59,214 bases of DNA from an uncultured Bacteroidales bacterium (lineage in GTDB: Bacteria; Bacteroidota; Bacteroidia; Bacteroidales; P3): contig CALGCG010000081.1 of NCBI GenBank assembly GCA_937884485.1, positions 1-59,214 on the forward strand, given 5' to 3'. The position numbers and the translations under genes are program-made. This document shows positions 44,291 to 52,046 of this stretch, one piece after another. Under the pieces are notes generated by a model that was not told the origin of the DNA, searched no databases, and saw only the letters and a program-made list of their open reading frames with translations. Each line of letters opens with the position of its first letter. Position 1 is the stretch's first letter.

Positions 44291-45070
44291 ATGACATTCA
44301 TCGACACCCACTGCCACCTATACGACGAAGCGTTTGATGCCGACCGCGACGACGCCGTCTGCCGTGCTCTGCAAGCGGGTGTAACGACTATGCTACTGCC
44401 CGACATCGACTCCTCGTCCACCTCCCGCCTCGAAGCCCTACAGAACGCCTACCCCGATCATTTCCACTCCATGGCAGGCTTACACCCCACTTCGGTCAAA
44501 GAGGACTACGAGCAGGAGCTGGCAGCGGTAAAAGACCGGCTGTACCATGGCAGCGGAATCTCCCGTTACATCGCCGTGGGCGAGATAGGACTCGACTTCT
44601 ATTGGGATCGTACCTTCGAAGAACAACAGGTTGAAGCCCTGCGGTGCCAACTCCTCTGGGCCAACGACCTCGACCTGCCGGTGTGCCTCCACATCCGCAA
44701 AGCGCACAACGAAGTCTTCAATCTACTGCGCGAACTGAACCGTCCCCTTTGGCGAGGCGTGATGCACTGCTTCGGCGGTAGTGTGCAGGAAGCGCAGCGT
44801 GCCGTGGAGATGGGCTTCCACCTGGGCATCGGCGGTGTTGTCACCTTCAAAAACGCCACCATGGGCGAAGTGGCCAAAACACTGCCTCTCGACAGGCTGC
44901 TGCTCGAAACCGACGCTCCCTACCTCAGCCCCGTGCCGCACCGCGGCAAACGCAACGAGAGCGCATACATCCCCCTCATCGCCCAACGCATAGCCGACCT
45001 CCGAGGCATCAGTCTCGACGAGGTAGCCGATGTCACTACTGCATCGGCGCGCAATCTCTTTAGATTGTAA
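44291..45070 (+). CDS. tatD: TatD family metal-dependent hydrolase
   Basis: 259 residues. Metal-ligand motifs of the TIM barrel: DTHCHLYDE at the N terminus, GEIGLDFYW, HIRKA, MHCFGG and ETDAPYLSP. The family are 3'-5' DNases or D-aminoacyl-type hydrolases. Ten nt after the DUF2520 gene. Confidence 0.93.
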   Translation: MTFIDTHCHLYDEAFDADRDDAVCRALQAGVTTMLLPDIDSSSTSRLEALQNAYPDHFHSMAGLHPTSVKEDYEQELAAVKDRLYHGSGISRYIAVGEIGLDFYWDRTFEEQQVEALRCQLLWANDLDLPVCLHIRKAHNEVFNLLRELNRPLWRGVMHCFGGSVQEAQRAVEMGFHLGIGGVVTFKNATMGEVAKTLPLDRLLLETDAPYLSPVPHRGKRNESAYIPLIAQRIADLRGISLDEVADVTTASARNLFRL

Positions 45071-45115
45071 AAACATTTATCCCCCTCCCTTTTCCCCCGC
45101 GCGGGGATTCTTTTT

Positions 45116-45393
45116 TTCCCCACCCTCAACCCATCCCAAACCCGCACCTGACCCCCACCGATCCCACCCCCGAACCCGTACCGAACCCGTACCGAAGAGG
45201 CCCCCAATTCGCCCCTTCTCATATCGTTCCTATATACTTCTTATATAGTTCTCATATAGTTCCTATATACAGTATATAAGAACTATATAAGAAGTATATG
45301 AGAACGATATAAGAACTATATAAGAAGGGCCGAACAAGGGGCGAAGAGGGTACGAATAAAAGGCGGAAAAAGGGCGGAAAAAAGGGCAGGAAG
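45116..45393. repeat. 11-bp phased repeat element, copy 4 (largest)
   Basis: Left arm 45116-45269 gives 14 units in exact 11-nt steps: inner five GTTCTCATATA-like (45215-45269), then CCAATTCGCCC, CGAAGAGGCCC, two CGAACCCGTAC, and C-rich units back to 45116. Centre CAG 45270-45272. Right arm 45273-45393 has 11 units: five TATATAAGAAC-like, then GGCCGAACAAG, GGGCGAAGAGG, GTACGAATAAA, AGGCGGAAAAA, GGGCGGAAAAA, AGGGCAGGAAG. It fills the 420-nt gap between tatD and the carboxylase gene; no gene is seen there. Confidence 0.88.
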
Positions 45394-45404
45394 AACTTTT
45401 TTTC

Positions 45405-45433
45405 TTGCAGGAAAGAAAAAAATCGTATATTTG
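45405..45433 (+). promoter_or_regulatory. Promoter of the carboxylase-subunit gene
   Basis: TATATTTG at 45426-45433 with GAAAA at 45415-45419 and the conserved G at 45425. The -33 part is weak (TTG at 45405-45407, 18-nt spacer). Confidence 0.65.
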
Positions 45434-45439
45434 CAAAAT

Positions 45440-45478
45440 CCCCAATTATTTATAAATTGGGGTAATGTTTTTTATATC
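45440..45478 (+). promoter_or_regulatory. Hairpin with T-run at the 5' end of the carboxylase mRNA
   Basis: CCCCAATT (45440-45447) pairs with AATTGGGG (45455-45462) and is followed after a few bases by six T. It lies right at the predicted start point, 30 nt before the ATG. Could stabilise the mRNA or attenuate (inference). Confidence 0.4.
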
Positions 45479-45492
45479 AAAAGATTAACACT

Positions 45493-47268
45493 ATGGCAAA
45501 AGAGATAAAATTTAGTCTGGTATACCGCGATATGTGGCAGAGCAGCGGCAAATACCAACCCCGAGTGGACCAGCTGGAGAAGATAGCTCCGGTGATTGTG
45601 GAGATGGGCTGCTTCGACCGCATAGAGACCAACGGCGGCGCTTTCGAGCAGGTGAACCTGATGTACGGCGAGAACCCCAACAAGGCTGTGCGCGCCTGGA
45701 CCAAGCCTTTCAACAAGGCCGGCATCCAGACCCACATGCTGGAGCGCGCGCTGAACGGCCTGCGCATGTACGGCGTGCCGAAGGATGTGCGCCAGCTGAT
45801 GCCGAAGGTGAAGAAGGCGCAGGGCGTGGACATCATGCGCTCGTTCTGCGGACTGAACGACCCGCGCAACCTCGAGCTCAGCGTCAAATATGCCAAGGAG
45901 GCCGGCATGATCAGCCAGGCGGCCCTGAGCATCACCCACTCGCCGGTGCACACGGTGGAGTACTACATGGGCATCGTGGACAAGCTGGTGGAGTTCGGCG
46001 CCGACGAGATCTGCCTGAAGGACATGGCCGGCGTGGGGCGTCCCGCCACGCTGGGCAAGCTGGTACACGAAATCAAGACCAAATACCCCCACATCGTGGT
46101 GCAGTACCACGGCCACACGGGCCCGGGCCTCTCCATGGCCTCGACGCTGATGGTGGCCCAGGCCGGTGCCGACGTCATCGACTGCGCCATGGAGCCCCTG
46201 TCGTGGGGCATGGTGCACCCCGACGTCATCTCGGTGCAGGCCATGCTCAAGGACGCCGGATTCCTGGTGAAGGACATCAACATGGACGCCTACATGGCTG
46301 CCCGCAAGCTGACGCAGGAGTTCATCGACGACTTCCTGGGCCTCTACATCAACCCCGGCAACCGCGTGAGCACCTCGCTGCTGGTGGGCTGCGGCCTGCC
46401 CGGCGGCATGATGGGCTCGATGATGAGCGACCTGCGCGGCGTGCACGGCGCCATCAACATGGCCCTGAAGAAGAACGGCAAGCCCGAGGTGAGCTTCGAG
46501 GAGCTCACGGTGCAGCTGTTCCAGGAGGTGGAGCACATCTGGCCCATGCTGGGCTACCCCCCGCTGGTGACGCCCTTCAGCCAGTACACCAAGAACATCG
46601 CCGTGATGAACCTGCTGGCCATGGCCCAGGGCAAGCCCCGCTTCAGCCAGATTGACAAGGACTCGTGGAGCATGATCCTCGGCCGCGCCGGCAAGCTGCC
46701 CGGCCCCCTGGCCCCCGAGATCGTCGAGCTGGCCAAGGCCCAGGGCATGGAGTTCTACACCGGCGTGCCGCAGGACGCCTATCCCGACGCCCTGCCGGAG
46801 TACATCAAGGAGATGGAACAGAACGGCTGGGAGCGCGGCGAAGACGACGAGGAGCTCTTCGAGCTGGCCATGCACGACCGCCAGTACCGCGACTACAAGA
46901 GCGGCGTGGCCAAGGAGCGCTTCCACAAGGAGGTGGCACAGCTGCGCGCCGAGAAGGACGCCCCCAAGGGCGCCACGCAGGCTGCCAGCGCCGAAGGGGC
47001 GCTGAACTACATCTCGCAGAAGCACCCGGGCGCCACCCCCATGGTGGCCACCGCCACGGGCCGCTTGCTGTGGGAGGTCAACTTCGACGACCAGAGCACC
47101 CCGCCGGCCCCCGGAACAGAGGTGAAAGAGGGCGCCACCCTGGCCCACATCGAGGCCCCCTACGCCCTGATGCCCATGACGGCCCTCAAGGGCGGCAAAG
47201 TGGTGGACACCTGCGCCAAACAAGGCCAGATGGTGAAGAAAGGCGACGTGCTGGGATGGGTCGAATAA
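45493..47268 (+). CDS. Oxaloacetate decarboxylase/pyruvate carboxylase alpha-type subunit with degenerate biotinyl domain
   Basis: 591 residues. Starts MAKEIKFSLVYRDMWQSSGK. HMGL-like carboxyltransferase TIM barrel (~5-290; DRIETNGGAF, KDMAGVGRP, QYHGHTGPGLSM with metal-binding His pair) and a conserved C-terminal carboxylase region (~300-470). The last ~75 residues are biotinyl-like, but the AMKM site reads IEAPYALMPM: aligned without gaps, the biotin-accepting Lys is Tyr 557. It therefore probably cannot carry biotin itself and would need a separate carrier, or has another role for this domain. No decarboxylase beta or gamma gene follows. Confidence 0.88.
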   Translation: MAKEIKFSLVYRDMWQSSGKYQPRVDQLEKIAPVIVEMGCFDRIETNGGAFEQVNLMYGENPNKAVRAWTKPFNKAGIQTHMLERALNGLRMYGVPKDVRQLMPKVKKAQGVDIMRSFCGLNDPRNLELSVKYAKEAGMISQAALSITHSPVHTVEYYMGIVDKLVEFGADEICLKDMAGVGRPATLGKLVHEIKTKYPHIVVQYHGHTGPGLSMASTLMVAQAGADVIDCAMEPLSWGMVHPDVISVQAMLKDAGFLVKDINMDAYMAARKLTQEFIDDFLGLYINPGNRVSTSLLVGCGLPGGMMGSMMSDLRGVHGAINMALKKNGKPEVSFEELTVQLFQEVEHIWPMLGYPPLVTPFSQYTKNIAVMNLLAMAQGKPRFSQIDKDSWSMILGRAGKLPGPLAPEIVELAKAQGMEFYTGVPQDAYPDALPEYIKEMEQNGWERGEDDEELFELAMHDRQYRDYKSGVAKERFHKEVAQLRAEKDAPKGATQAASAEGALNYISQKHPGATPMVATATGRLLWEVNFDDQSTPPAPGTEVKEGATLAHIEAPYALMPMTALKGGKVVDTCAKQGQMVKKGDVLGWVE

Positions 47269-47276
47269 GGTTAATA

Positions 47277-47302
47277 ATTAAGAGTTAAGCGTTAAGAGTT
47301 GA
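47277..47302. repeat. AAGAGTTA heptanucleotide repeat tract before rnfA
   Basis: TTAAGAG, TTAAGCG, TTAAGAG, TTGAAAA in 7-nt steps just upstream of the rnfA promoter. Same family as the tract at 37661. Confidence 0.6.
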
Positions 47303-47309
47303 AAATTTA

Positions 47310-47341
47310 TTTGGCCAGTTCGGAAAAAGTGTGTATTTTTG
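47310..47341 (+). promoter_or_regulatory. rnfA promoter
   Basis: TTTG 47310-47313, 20-nt spacer, TATTTTTG 47334-47341; GAAAA 47323-47327 and G 47333 before the TA. Confidence 0.8.
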
Positions 47342-47373
47342 CAGTCCGAATTGTAACAAAAAACATTTGACTT

Positions 47374-47964
47374 ATGACTGGAGTATCTATATTCGCACTG
47401 ATCATCGGCGCCATCTTCGTGAACAACGTGGTGCTGGCCCAGTTCCTCGGCATCTGCCCGTTCCTGGGTGTGTCGAAAGACGTGAAGAGCTCGCTCGGCA
47501 TGGGCGGCGCTGTGCTGTTCGTGATGCTGCTGGCCACCATGGTGACCTACCTCATCATGCAGTACGTGCTGGTGCCGCTGAACCTGGAGTACCTGCAGAC
47601 CATCGCCTACATCCTCGTGATTGCAGCCCTGGTGCAGATGGTTGAAATCGTGCTGAAGAAGATTGCCCCCGCCCTCTACCAGGCCCTGGGAGTCTTCCTG
47701 CCGCTGATCACCACCAACTGCGCCGTGCTCGGCGTGGCCATCCTGGTCATCCAGAAGAACATGAACTTCCTGGAGAGCGTCGTCTACTCGGCCTCCATCG
47801 CCGTGGGCTTCACCCTGGCACTGGTCATCTTCGCTGGCATCCGCGAGCAGCTGGAGCTCACCGGCACCCCCAAAGGCATGAAGGGTGTGCCCATCGCGCT
47901 GGTCACCGCCGGTATCCTGGCCATGGCCTTCATGGGCTTCAACAACCTGGTGCCCCTGCCGTAA
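47374..47964 (+). CDS. rnfA: Electron transport complex subunit RnfA/RsxA, standing alone
   Basis: 196 residues, six membrane helices. Signature parts are FVNNVVLAQFLGICPFLGVS and PLITTNCAVLGVAI, the regions with the conserved Cys that bind a membrane [2Fe-2S] cluster in Rnf/Nqr complexes. It has its own promoter and terminator, and no other rnf gene is in the window, although in most genomes rnfA is the last gene of rnfBCDGEA. It could equally be named nqrE by sequence alone. Confidence 0.9.
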   Translation: MTGVSIFALIIGAIFVNNVVLAQFLGICPFLGVSKDVKSSLGMGGAVLFVMLLATMVTYLIMQYVLVPLNLEYLQTIAYILVIAALVQMVEIVLKKIAPALYQALGVFLPLITTNCAVLGVAILVIQKNMNFLESVVYSASIAVGFTLALVIFAGIREQLELTGTPKGMKGVPIALVTAGILAMAFMGFNNLVPLP

Positions 47965-47980
47965 AAAGTGGCCCTGAAAC

Positions 47981-48026
47981 AGAAAACAATGCCCCGCCGG
48001 ACCTTCCGACGGGGCATTGATTTTTG
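47981..48026 (+). terminator. Intrinsic terminator after rnfA
   Basis: CAATGCCCCG (47987-47996) pairs perfectly with CGGGGCATTG (48010-48019), then ATTTTT. AAAA before the stem would let it work from the other side too. Confidence 0.85.
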
Positions 48027-48176
48027 GCCTCCCAGGGATGGCCGGAAGGTTTTTTTCAGGGAAAACAAGGATTGAAAGGGCAGAAAACCGCACGTATATA
48101 ATACTGACAATCAAATCATTGCTTTTATTTTAGGAATTATTAGCACTTTATTTTTTAACATTTCAGAAATAAGTAG

Positions 48177-48184
48177 TACTTTTG
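48177..48184 (+). promoter_or_regulatory. -7 element of the small lipoprotein gene
   Basis: TACTTTTG, with GAAAT six bases upstream and G before the TA. No exact TTTG at -33. The 48027-48170 stretch before it is AT-rich with no gene seen. Confidence 0.6.
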
Positions 48185-48244
48185 CACCTCGAAAAAGGAA
48201 ATAAAAAGTTAAAAAACCTAACAATAAACATTTTAAAACTCAAA

Positions 48245-48463
48245 ATGATGAAGAAAGTATTTTTTGCATTTGCAATCGCCGGTATGTTTGGTTTCGCCGC
48301 TTGCGGCAGCAACAACACCGAGACCGTTGACACAATGGCCGAGCAGGCTGTCGAGGCTGTCGCCACCGAGATGACCGAGGAGACCACCGAGGCCACCGAG
48401 ACCCTCGCTGACGCCGCCGCCGAGGTTGCCACCGACGCTGTCGAAGAAGTCGTTGCCCAGTAA
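48245..48463 (+). CDS. Small Ala/Glu/Thr-rich lipoprotein
   Basis: 72 residues from ATG 48245 (the next ATG is adjacent). A lipoprotein signal (KKVFFAFAIAGMFGFAAC, lipobox FAAC) is followed by about 50 residues made almost only of E, A, T, V and D (QAVEAVATEMTEE and similar, loosely 4-7-residue periodic). The mature part is strongly acidic and probably helical or disordered. No homologue recognised by name. Own promoter; a terminator follows. Confidence 0.8.
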   Translation: MMKKVFFAFAIAGMFGFAACGSNNTETVDTMAEQAVEAVATEMTEETTEATETLADAAAEVATDAVEEVVAQ

Positions 48464-48481
48464 GTAAAGACCAATCGAACA

Positions 48482-48517
48482 AAAAAAGCCGCCCAGAATT
48501 CTGGACGGCTTTTTTAT
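48482..48517. terminator. Bidirectional terminator between the lipoprotein gene and trpS
   Basis: AAAAAAGCCGcCCAGAA (48482-48498) mirrors TTCTGGaCGGCTTTTTT (48499-48515), a 17-bp stem with a single C/A mismatch at 48492 and 48505 and an A-run on one side and T-run on the other. It serves two convergent genes. Confidence 0.9.
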
Positions 48518-48532
48518 TGTCTATAGCACCCC

Positions 48533-49531
48533 TCAGTTGCGGTAGCCTATGACGTGGCGTACCTCGGCGAGGGTGCGGGCGGCGCTGACGTGGGCCTTCT
48601 CCTTGCCGCGGTCGATGATGCGGCGGAGTGCATCGTCGTCGGCACCAATCTCGAGGATGCGCTGGCGCAGGGGCTCGACGAAGGCCACCATGTCCTCGGC
48701 GAGCTGCTTCTTGAGGTCGCCGTAGCGTATCTGGCAGCGGTTGTAGAGGTCGTCGAAATACTCGACGGTGTCGGGCGTGGAGACAGCCTTGAGCAGGGAG
48801 AAGAGATTCTCGATCTCCTCGGGTTTCTTCTGGTTCATCTCTGTGGGGCCGCTGTCGGACTTGGCCTTCATGATTTTCTTGCGGATGACGGCGGGCTCGT
48901 CGGTGAGGAAGATGGTGGAGGCTTCGCCCTCGCTCTTGCCCATCTTGCCACTGCCGTTGAGGGCGGGGATCTTCACCAGCTGGCCGTTGGAGCCCATGGC
49001 CTGCGGCAGGGGGAAGACCTCGGAGTGGTACATGTTGTTGAAGCGCTGGGCGAAGGTGCGCGTCATTTCGAGGTGCTGCTCCTGGTCCTTGCCCACGGGG
49101 ACCTTGGTGGCCTTGTGGATGAGGATGTCGGCGGCCATGAGGGTGGGATAGGTCAGCAGGCCGGCATTGACGTTGTTGGGGTTCTGGCGCACCTTGTCCT
49201 TGAAGGAGGTGACGCGCTCGAGCTCGCCGAGGTAGGCGTTCATATTGAAGAAGAGGTAAAGCTCGATGGTCTCGGGCAGGTCGCTCTGGAAATAGATGGT
49301 GGCCTTCTCGGGGTCGAGGCCCGAAGCGAGGTACTGCACGAGGATGGCGCGGGCGTCGTTGTAGATGCTGCCGGGGGTGGGATGGGTGGTCAGCGAATGG
49401 TAGTCGGCGATGAAGAAGAAGCAGTCGTATTCGTCCTGCATGCGGACGAAGTTCTTCAGGGCGCCGAAATAATTGCCGAGGTGGAGGTTGCCCGTGGGGC
49501 GTATGCCACTGCAAACTATATCTTTACTCAT
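48533..49531 (-). CDS. trpS: Tryptophanyl-tRNA synthetase
   Basis: 332 residues, class I. HIGH motif as TGNLHLGNYFG and KMSKS motif as GKMGKS; DQEQHLEMTR is the Trp-pocket region. Charges tRNA-Trp in the cytosol. Convergent with the lipoprotein gene and 43 nt downstream of the OmpA-type gene. Confidence 0.97.
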   Translation of the reverse strand: MSKDIVCSGIRPTGNLHLGNYFGALKNFVRMQDEYDCFFFIADYHSLTTHPTPGSIYNDARAILVQYLASGLDPEKATIYFQSDLPETIELYLFFNMNAYLGELERVTSFKDKVRQNPNNVNAGLLTYPTLMAADILIHKATKVPVGKDQEQHLEMTRTFAQRFNNMYHSEVFPLPQAMGSNGQLVKIPALNGSGKMGKSEGEASTIFLTDEPAVIRKKIMKAKSDSGPTEMNQKKPEEIENLFSLLKAVSTPDTVEYFDDLYNRCQIRYGDLKKQLAEDMVAFVEPLRQRILEIGADDDALRRIIDRGKEKAHVSAARTLAEVRHVIGYRN

Positions 49532-49555
49532 ATTGTCGTTGTTGTTTTATGGCTG

Positions 49556-49563
49556 CAAATATA
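49556..49563 (-). promoter_or_regulatory. -7 element of trpS
   Basis: Complement reads TATATTTG, about 25 nt before the trpS start. The -33 region would fall in the 3' end of the OmpA-type gene; no exact TTTG there. Confidence 0.55.
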
Positions 49564-49574
49564 CGAAATTATTT

Positions 49575-51140
49575 TCATTTGAGGGGTGTGAGGGTGGTGC
49601 GGCGGTTCTGTGCGCGGCCCTCGGGGGTGTCGTTGGTGGCCACAGGGCGTGTCTCGCCGTAGCCGCGGTAGGTGAGGCGGTCGGCCTCGATGCCGCGCTC
49701 GATGAGGTAGTCGTAGACGGCCTTGGCACGCCGTTCGCTGAGCACCATGTTGTCCTCGTCCTTGCCCACGGCGTCGGTGTGGCCGCCCACCTCCAGGCGC
49801 AGACGCGGATGGCGCTTCAAGGCTTCGGCCAGACGGTCGAGGCCGGCCTTGGAAGCCTCGTAGAGTTCGGCACTGGCGGTGAGGAAGAGGATGTTGTGCA
49901 GGGTGACGGTGTCGCCGAGGGTCAGCAGATTCTCGGCCTGCACGACGGGGTCGATGAAGGTGATGCGCTCGGGACGCGCCGGCGCAGGCATGACAAAGGA
50001 ATAGAGGTCCTGCTTGCCATATCCGCCGAAGCGATCGGAAGAGAAGATGGCCGTGCGGCCGTCGGGGGCCACGATGAGGTTGTTCTCCTCGCCGGAGGTG
50101 TTGATGGGATAGCCGAGGTTCTGCACCTGGCCGAAGGTGCTGTCGGAGGTGCGTTTGGCCACATAGAGGTCCATGCCTCCCATGCCCTGGTGGCCGTCGG
50201 AGGCGAAGTATAGTGTTTTGTCGTCGAAATGAATGTAGGGGGCCGTCTCGTTGCCCTTGGTGTTCACCTCGGGACCGAGGTTGCGGGGTTCGCTCCAGCG
50301 CCCTTCGTCGAGGGTGCAGTACCAGATGTCGGTGCCGCCATAGCCGCCGGGACGGTTGGAGGCGAAATAGAGCGTGTAGCCGTCGATGGAGAGCGAGGGG
50401 AACGACTCCCAGAAGGGGGAGTTGACAGGCTCGCCCAGGCTGCGCGGCTTGCCCCAGCGGCCGCCCTGACGCACACTCATGTAGATGTCGCAGCCGCTAT
50501 GGGCATTGCGCCCGCAGGCGGTGAAAATGACCACACGGCCGTCGTGCGAAATGGTCTGTGCGCCCTCGTTGCCGTGGCTGTTGAGGGGTTCGGGCATGCG
50601 GTGGGCCGGACCCCAGTCGAGCTCCATGGTGTCGTAGTCGGAGTAGTAGAAATCCTCCTCCATGTCCAGACCCCGCAGGGTCTGCGCGTTGCGGGGCGAA
50701 CGGCGTGTGAAGACCAGCATGCGGTAGTCGGCCGTAAGGGCCGGCAGGTACTCGTCGTCGGGCGTGTTGACGTTGGCTCCGAGGTTGATAGGACGGAAAG
50801 GCACGGGGTTCTCCACGGCATGCTGACGCCAGCGGGCGACGGCGAGCTGGCGGCGCACCTCCTTCTGCCAGTGCGGGTCGTTGAGGTTCTGGCAGTGCTC
50901 GTAGCTGTCGATGGCGTCGGCATAGCGCTCCATGGCCAGTCGCTGGTTGCCCAGCACGAGCCATGCTTCGGCGTAGCCGGGGTCGACGTCGAGGGCCTTG
51001 AGGAGCAGCTTCTCCGCCTCCTCGTACTGACCCACAACACCTTTCTCCACGGCCCGTTCAAAGAGCGGGATACTCTTCTTGTTCTGCCCTAAAACAGACA
51101 ATGGAAGCAGGAGCAGCAGGATGACAATAAACTGTTTCAT
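49575..51140 (-). CDS. OmpA family protein with TPR and PD40 repeats
   Basis: 521 residues. A signal peptide (IVILLLLLPLSVLGQ, no lipobox Cys) is followed by TPR motifs (~25-95, GQYEEAEKLLLKALDVDPGY), then PD40/WD40-like blades (~130-380; YFASNRPGGYGGTDIW, YFASDGHQGMGGMDLY, FSSDRFGGYGKQDLY). The OmpA peptidoglycan-binding domain is at ~410-521 (GGHTDAVGKDEDNMVLSERRAKAV). The order TPR-propeller-OmpA is that of PorE, a T9SS envelope component, though PorE is a lipoprotein with an extra carboxypeptidase-like domain not seen here. Anchors an outer-membrane structure to peptidoglycan. Confidence 0.88.
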   Translation of the reverse strand: MKQFIVILLLLLPLSVLGQNKKSIPLFERAVEKGVVGQYEEAEKLLLKALDVDPGYAEAWLVLGNQRLAMERYADAIDSYEHCQNLNDPHWQKEVRRQLAVARWRQHAVENPVPFRPINLGANVNTPDDEYLPALTADYRMLVFTRRSPRNAQTLRGLDMEEDFYYSDYDTMELDWGPAHRMPEPLNSHGNEGAQTISHDGRVVIFTACGRNAHSGCDIYMSVRQGGRWGKPRSLGEPVNSPFWESFPSLSIDGYTLYFASNRPGGYGGTDIWYCTLDEGRWSEPRNLGPEVNTKGNETAPYIHFDDKTLYFASDGHQGMGGMDLYVAKRTSDSTFGQVQNLGYPINTSGEENNLIVAPDGRTAIFSSDRFGGYGKQDLYSFVMPAPARPERITFIDPVVQAENLLTLGDTVTLHNILFLTASAELYEASKAGLDRLAEALKRHPRLRLEVGGHTDAVGKDEDNMVLSERRAKAVYDYLIERGIEADRLTYRGYGETRPVATNDTPEGRAQNRRTTLTPLK

Positions 51141-51356
51141 ACTCTATAGGTACCCAAATTATCACTAATCTTTCACCAGACCATATGGCGGTGTTATATG
51201 ATAACGCAACAATAGTCTAAATATTGCCCCTCCGCCGCAATTCACATTCTCGGAACACTTTTTTTTCACCGAATACCTACATCCTTGGCATATAGTTGTA
51301 TCATATCATGCATGGCAACATTATCACGGACCATCTACCAGAAAAATAAAAAAAAA
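51141..51356. other. Divergent intergenic region, no gene seen
   Basis: Between the OmpA-type gene (minus) and the membrane-protein operon (plus). No good minus-strand TAnnTTTG was found; a TAATTTG-like variant (complement of about 51155-51161) is the nearest. No repeat element. Confidence 0.4.
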
Positions 51357-51387
51357 TTTGCCAGTTTAGAAAATGTTCGTAACTTTG
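51357..51387 (+). promoter_or_regulatory. Promoter of the membrane protein-regulator-creD operon
   Basis: TTTG 51357-51360, 19-nt spacer, TAACTTTG 51380-51387; GAAAA 51369-51373 and G 51379 before the TA. Nearly identical over 25 nt to the promoter at 43232. Confidence 0.85.
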
Positions 51388-51410
51388 CAGCGCAAAGTGC
51401 TACTAAAAAC

Positions 51411-52046
51411 ATGGAAAACAAAGATGCCATACAAGACCTGGAAAGTATCCGCACAATGATGGAGCGGAGCTCTCGTTTCCAGACAATTAACGGATGGGGA
51501 GTGACCGCCGTGGGACTCATCGCCCTGGTGGCGGCAGTGGTGGCCAACGGACTCTTCTACGAAGGTTCAGACTCTTGGTTCTCAACGCTCTACGGCAATA
51601 CCGACTACCTTTGGAGCCACAAGACCCAAATTGCCATCATCGGAGCCCTGATTTTGGTCGCCGTGTGCGGCGGAATCGTCTTTTTCTCCTCCCTCTGGAT
51701 GGCGAAAAGAAAAAATATTTCCGTCACCCTCGACCCCAACATGCGCCGCACGATGCTCAACTTCGCCGTGCCGCTGCTGGCCGGCGCCGTCCTCTGTCTG
51801 GCCCTGCTGATGCAGGGACACTACGGACTGACCTCCTCCATCATGCTCATCTTCTACGGTCTGGCACTCATCAACTGCCACCACTTCTCCCACCGCCTGC
51901 TGGGCGTGCTGGGCTACCTGGAGCTGGCGCTCGGACTGGCCGACTGCTTCGTCGTCACCCACGCGCTGCTCTTCTGGGCCTTGGGATTCGGAGCACTGCA
52001 CGTGGTGTTCGGACTGCTGCTCATCGTCAAAAACCGCCGCGGATGA
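51411..52046 (+). CDS. Membrane protein of unknown function, regulator-linked
   Basis: 211 residues from ATG 51411 (MENKDAIQDLESIRTMMERS); upstream in-frame ATGs precede the promoter. An N-terminal helix is followed by about six hydrophobic segments (GVTAVGLIALVAAVVANGL, IAIIGALILVAVCGGIVFF and others). Its stop overlaps the regulator start (ATGA). A likely partner or sensor of the regulator, by gene order only. Confidence 0.8.
   Translation: MENKDAIQDLESIRTMMERSSRFQTINGWGVTAVGLIALVAAVVANGLFYEGSDSWFSTLYGNTDYLWSHKTQIAIIGALILVAVCGGIVFFSSLWMAKRKNISVTLDPNMRRTMLNFAVPLLAGAVLCLALLMQGHYGLTSSIMLIFYGLALINCHHFSHRLLGVLGYLELALGLADCFVVTHALLFWALGFGALHVVFGLLLIVKNRRG

Noticed and set aside
45116..45393. CRISPR array
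   Set aside because: The unit is 11 bp without spacers, is inverted around a centre, and there are no cas genes.
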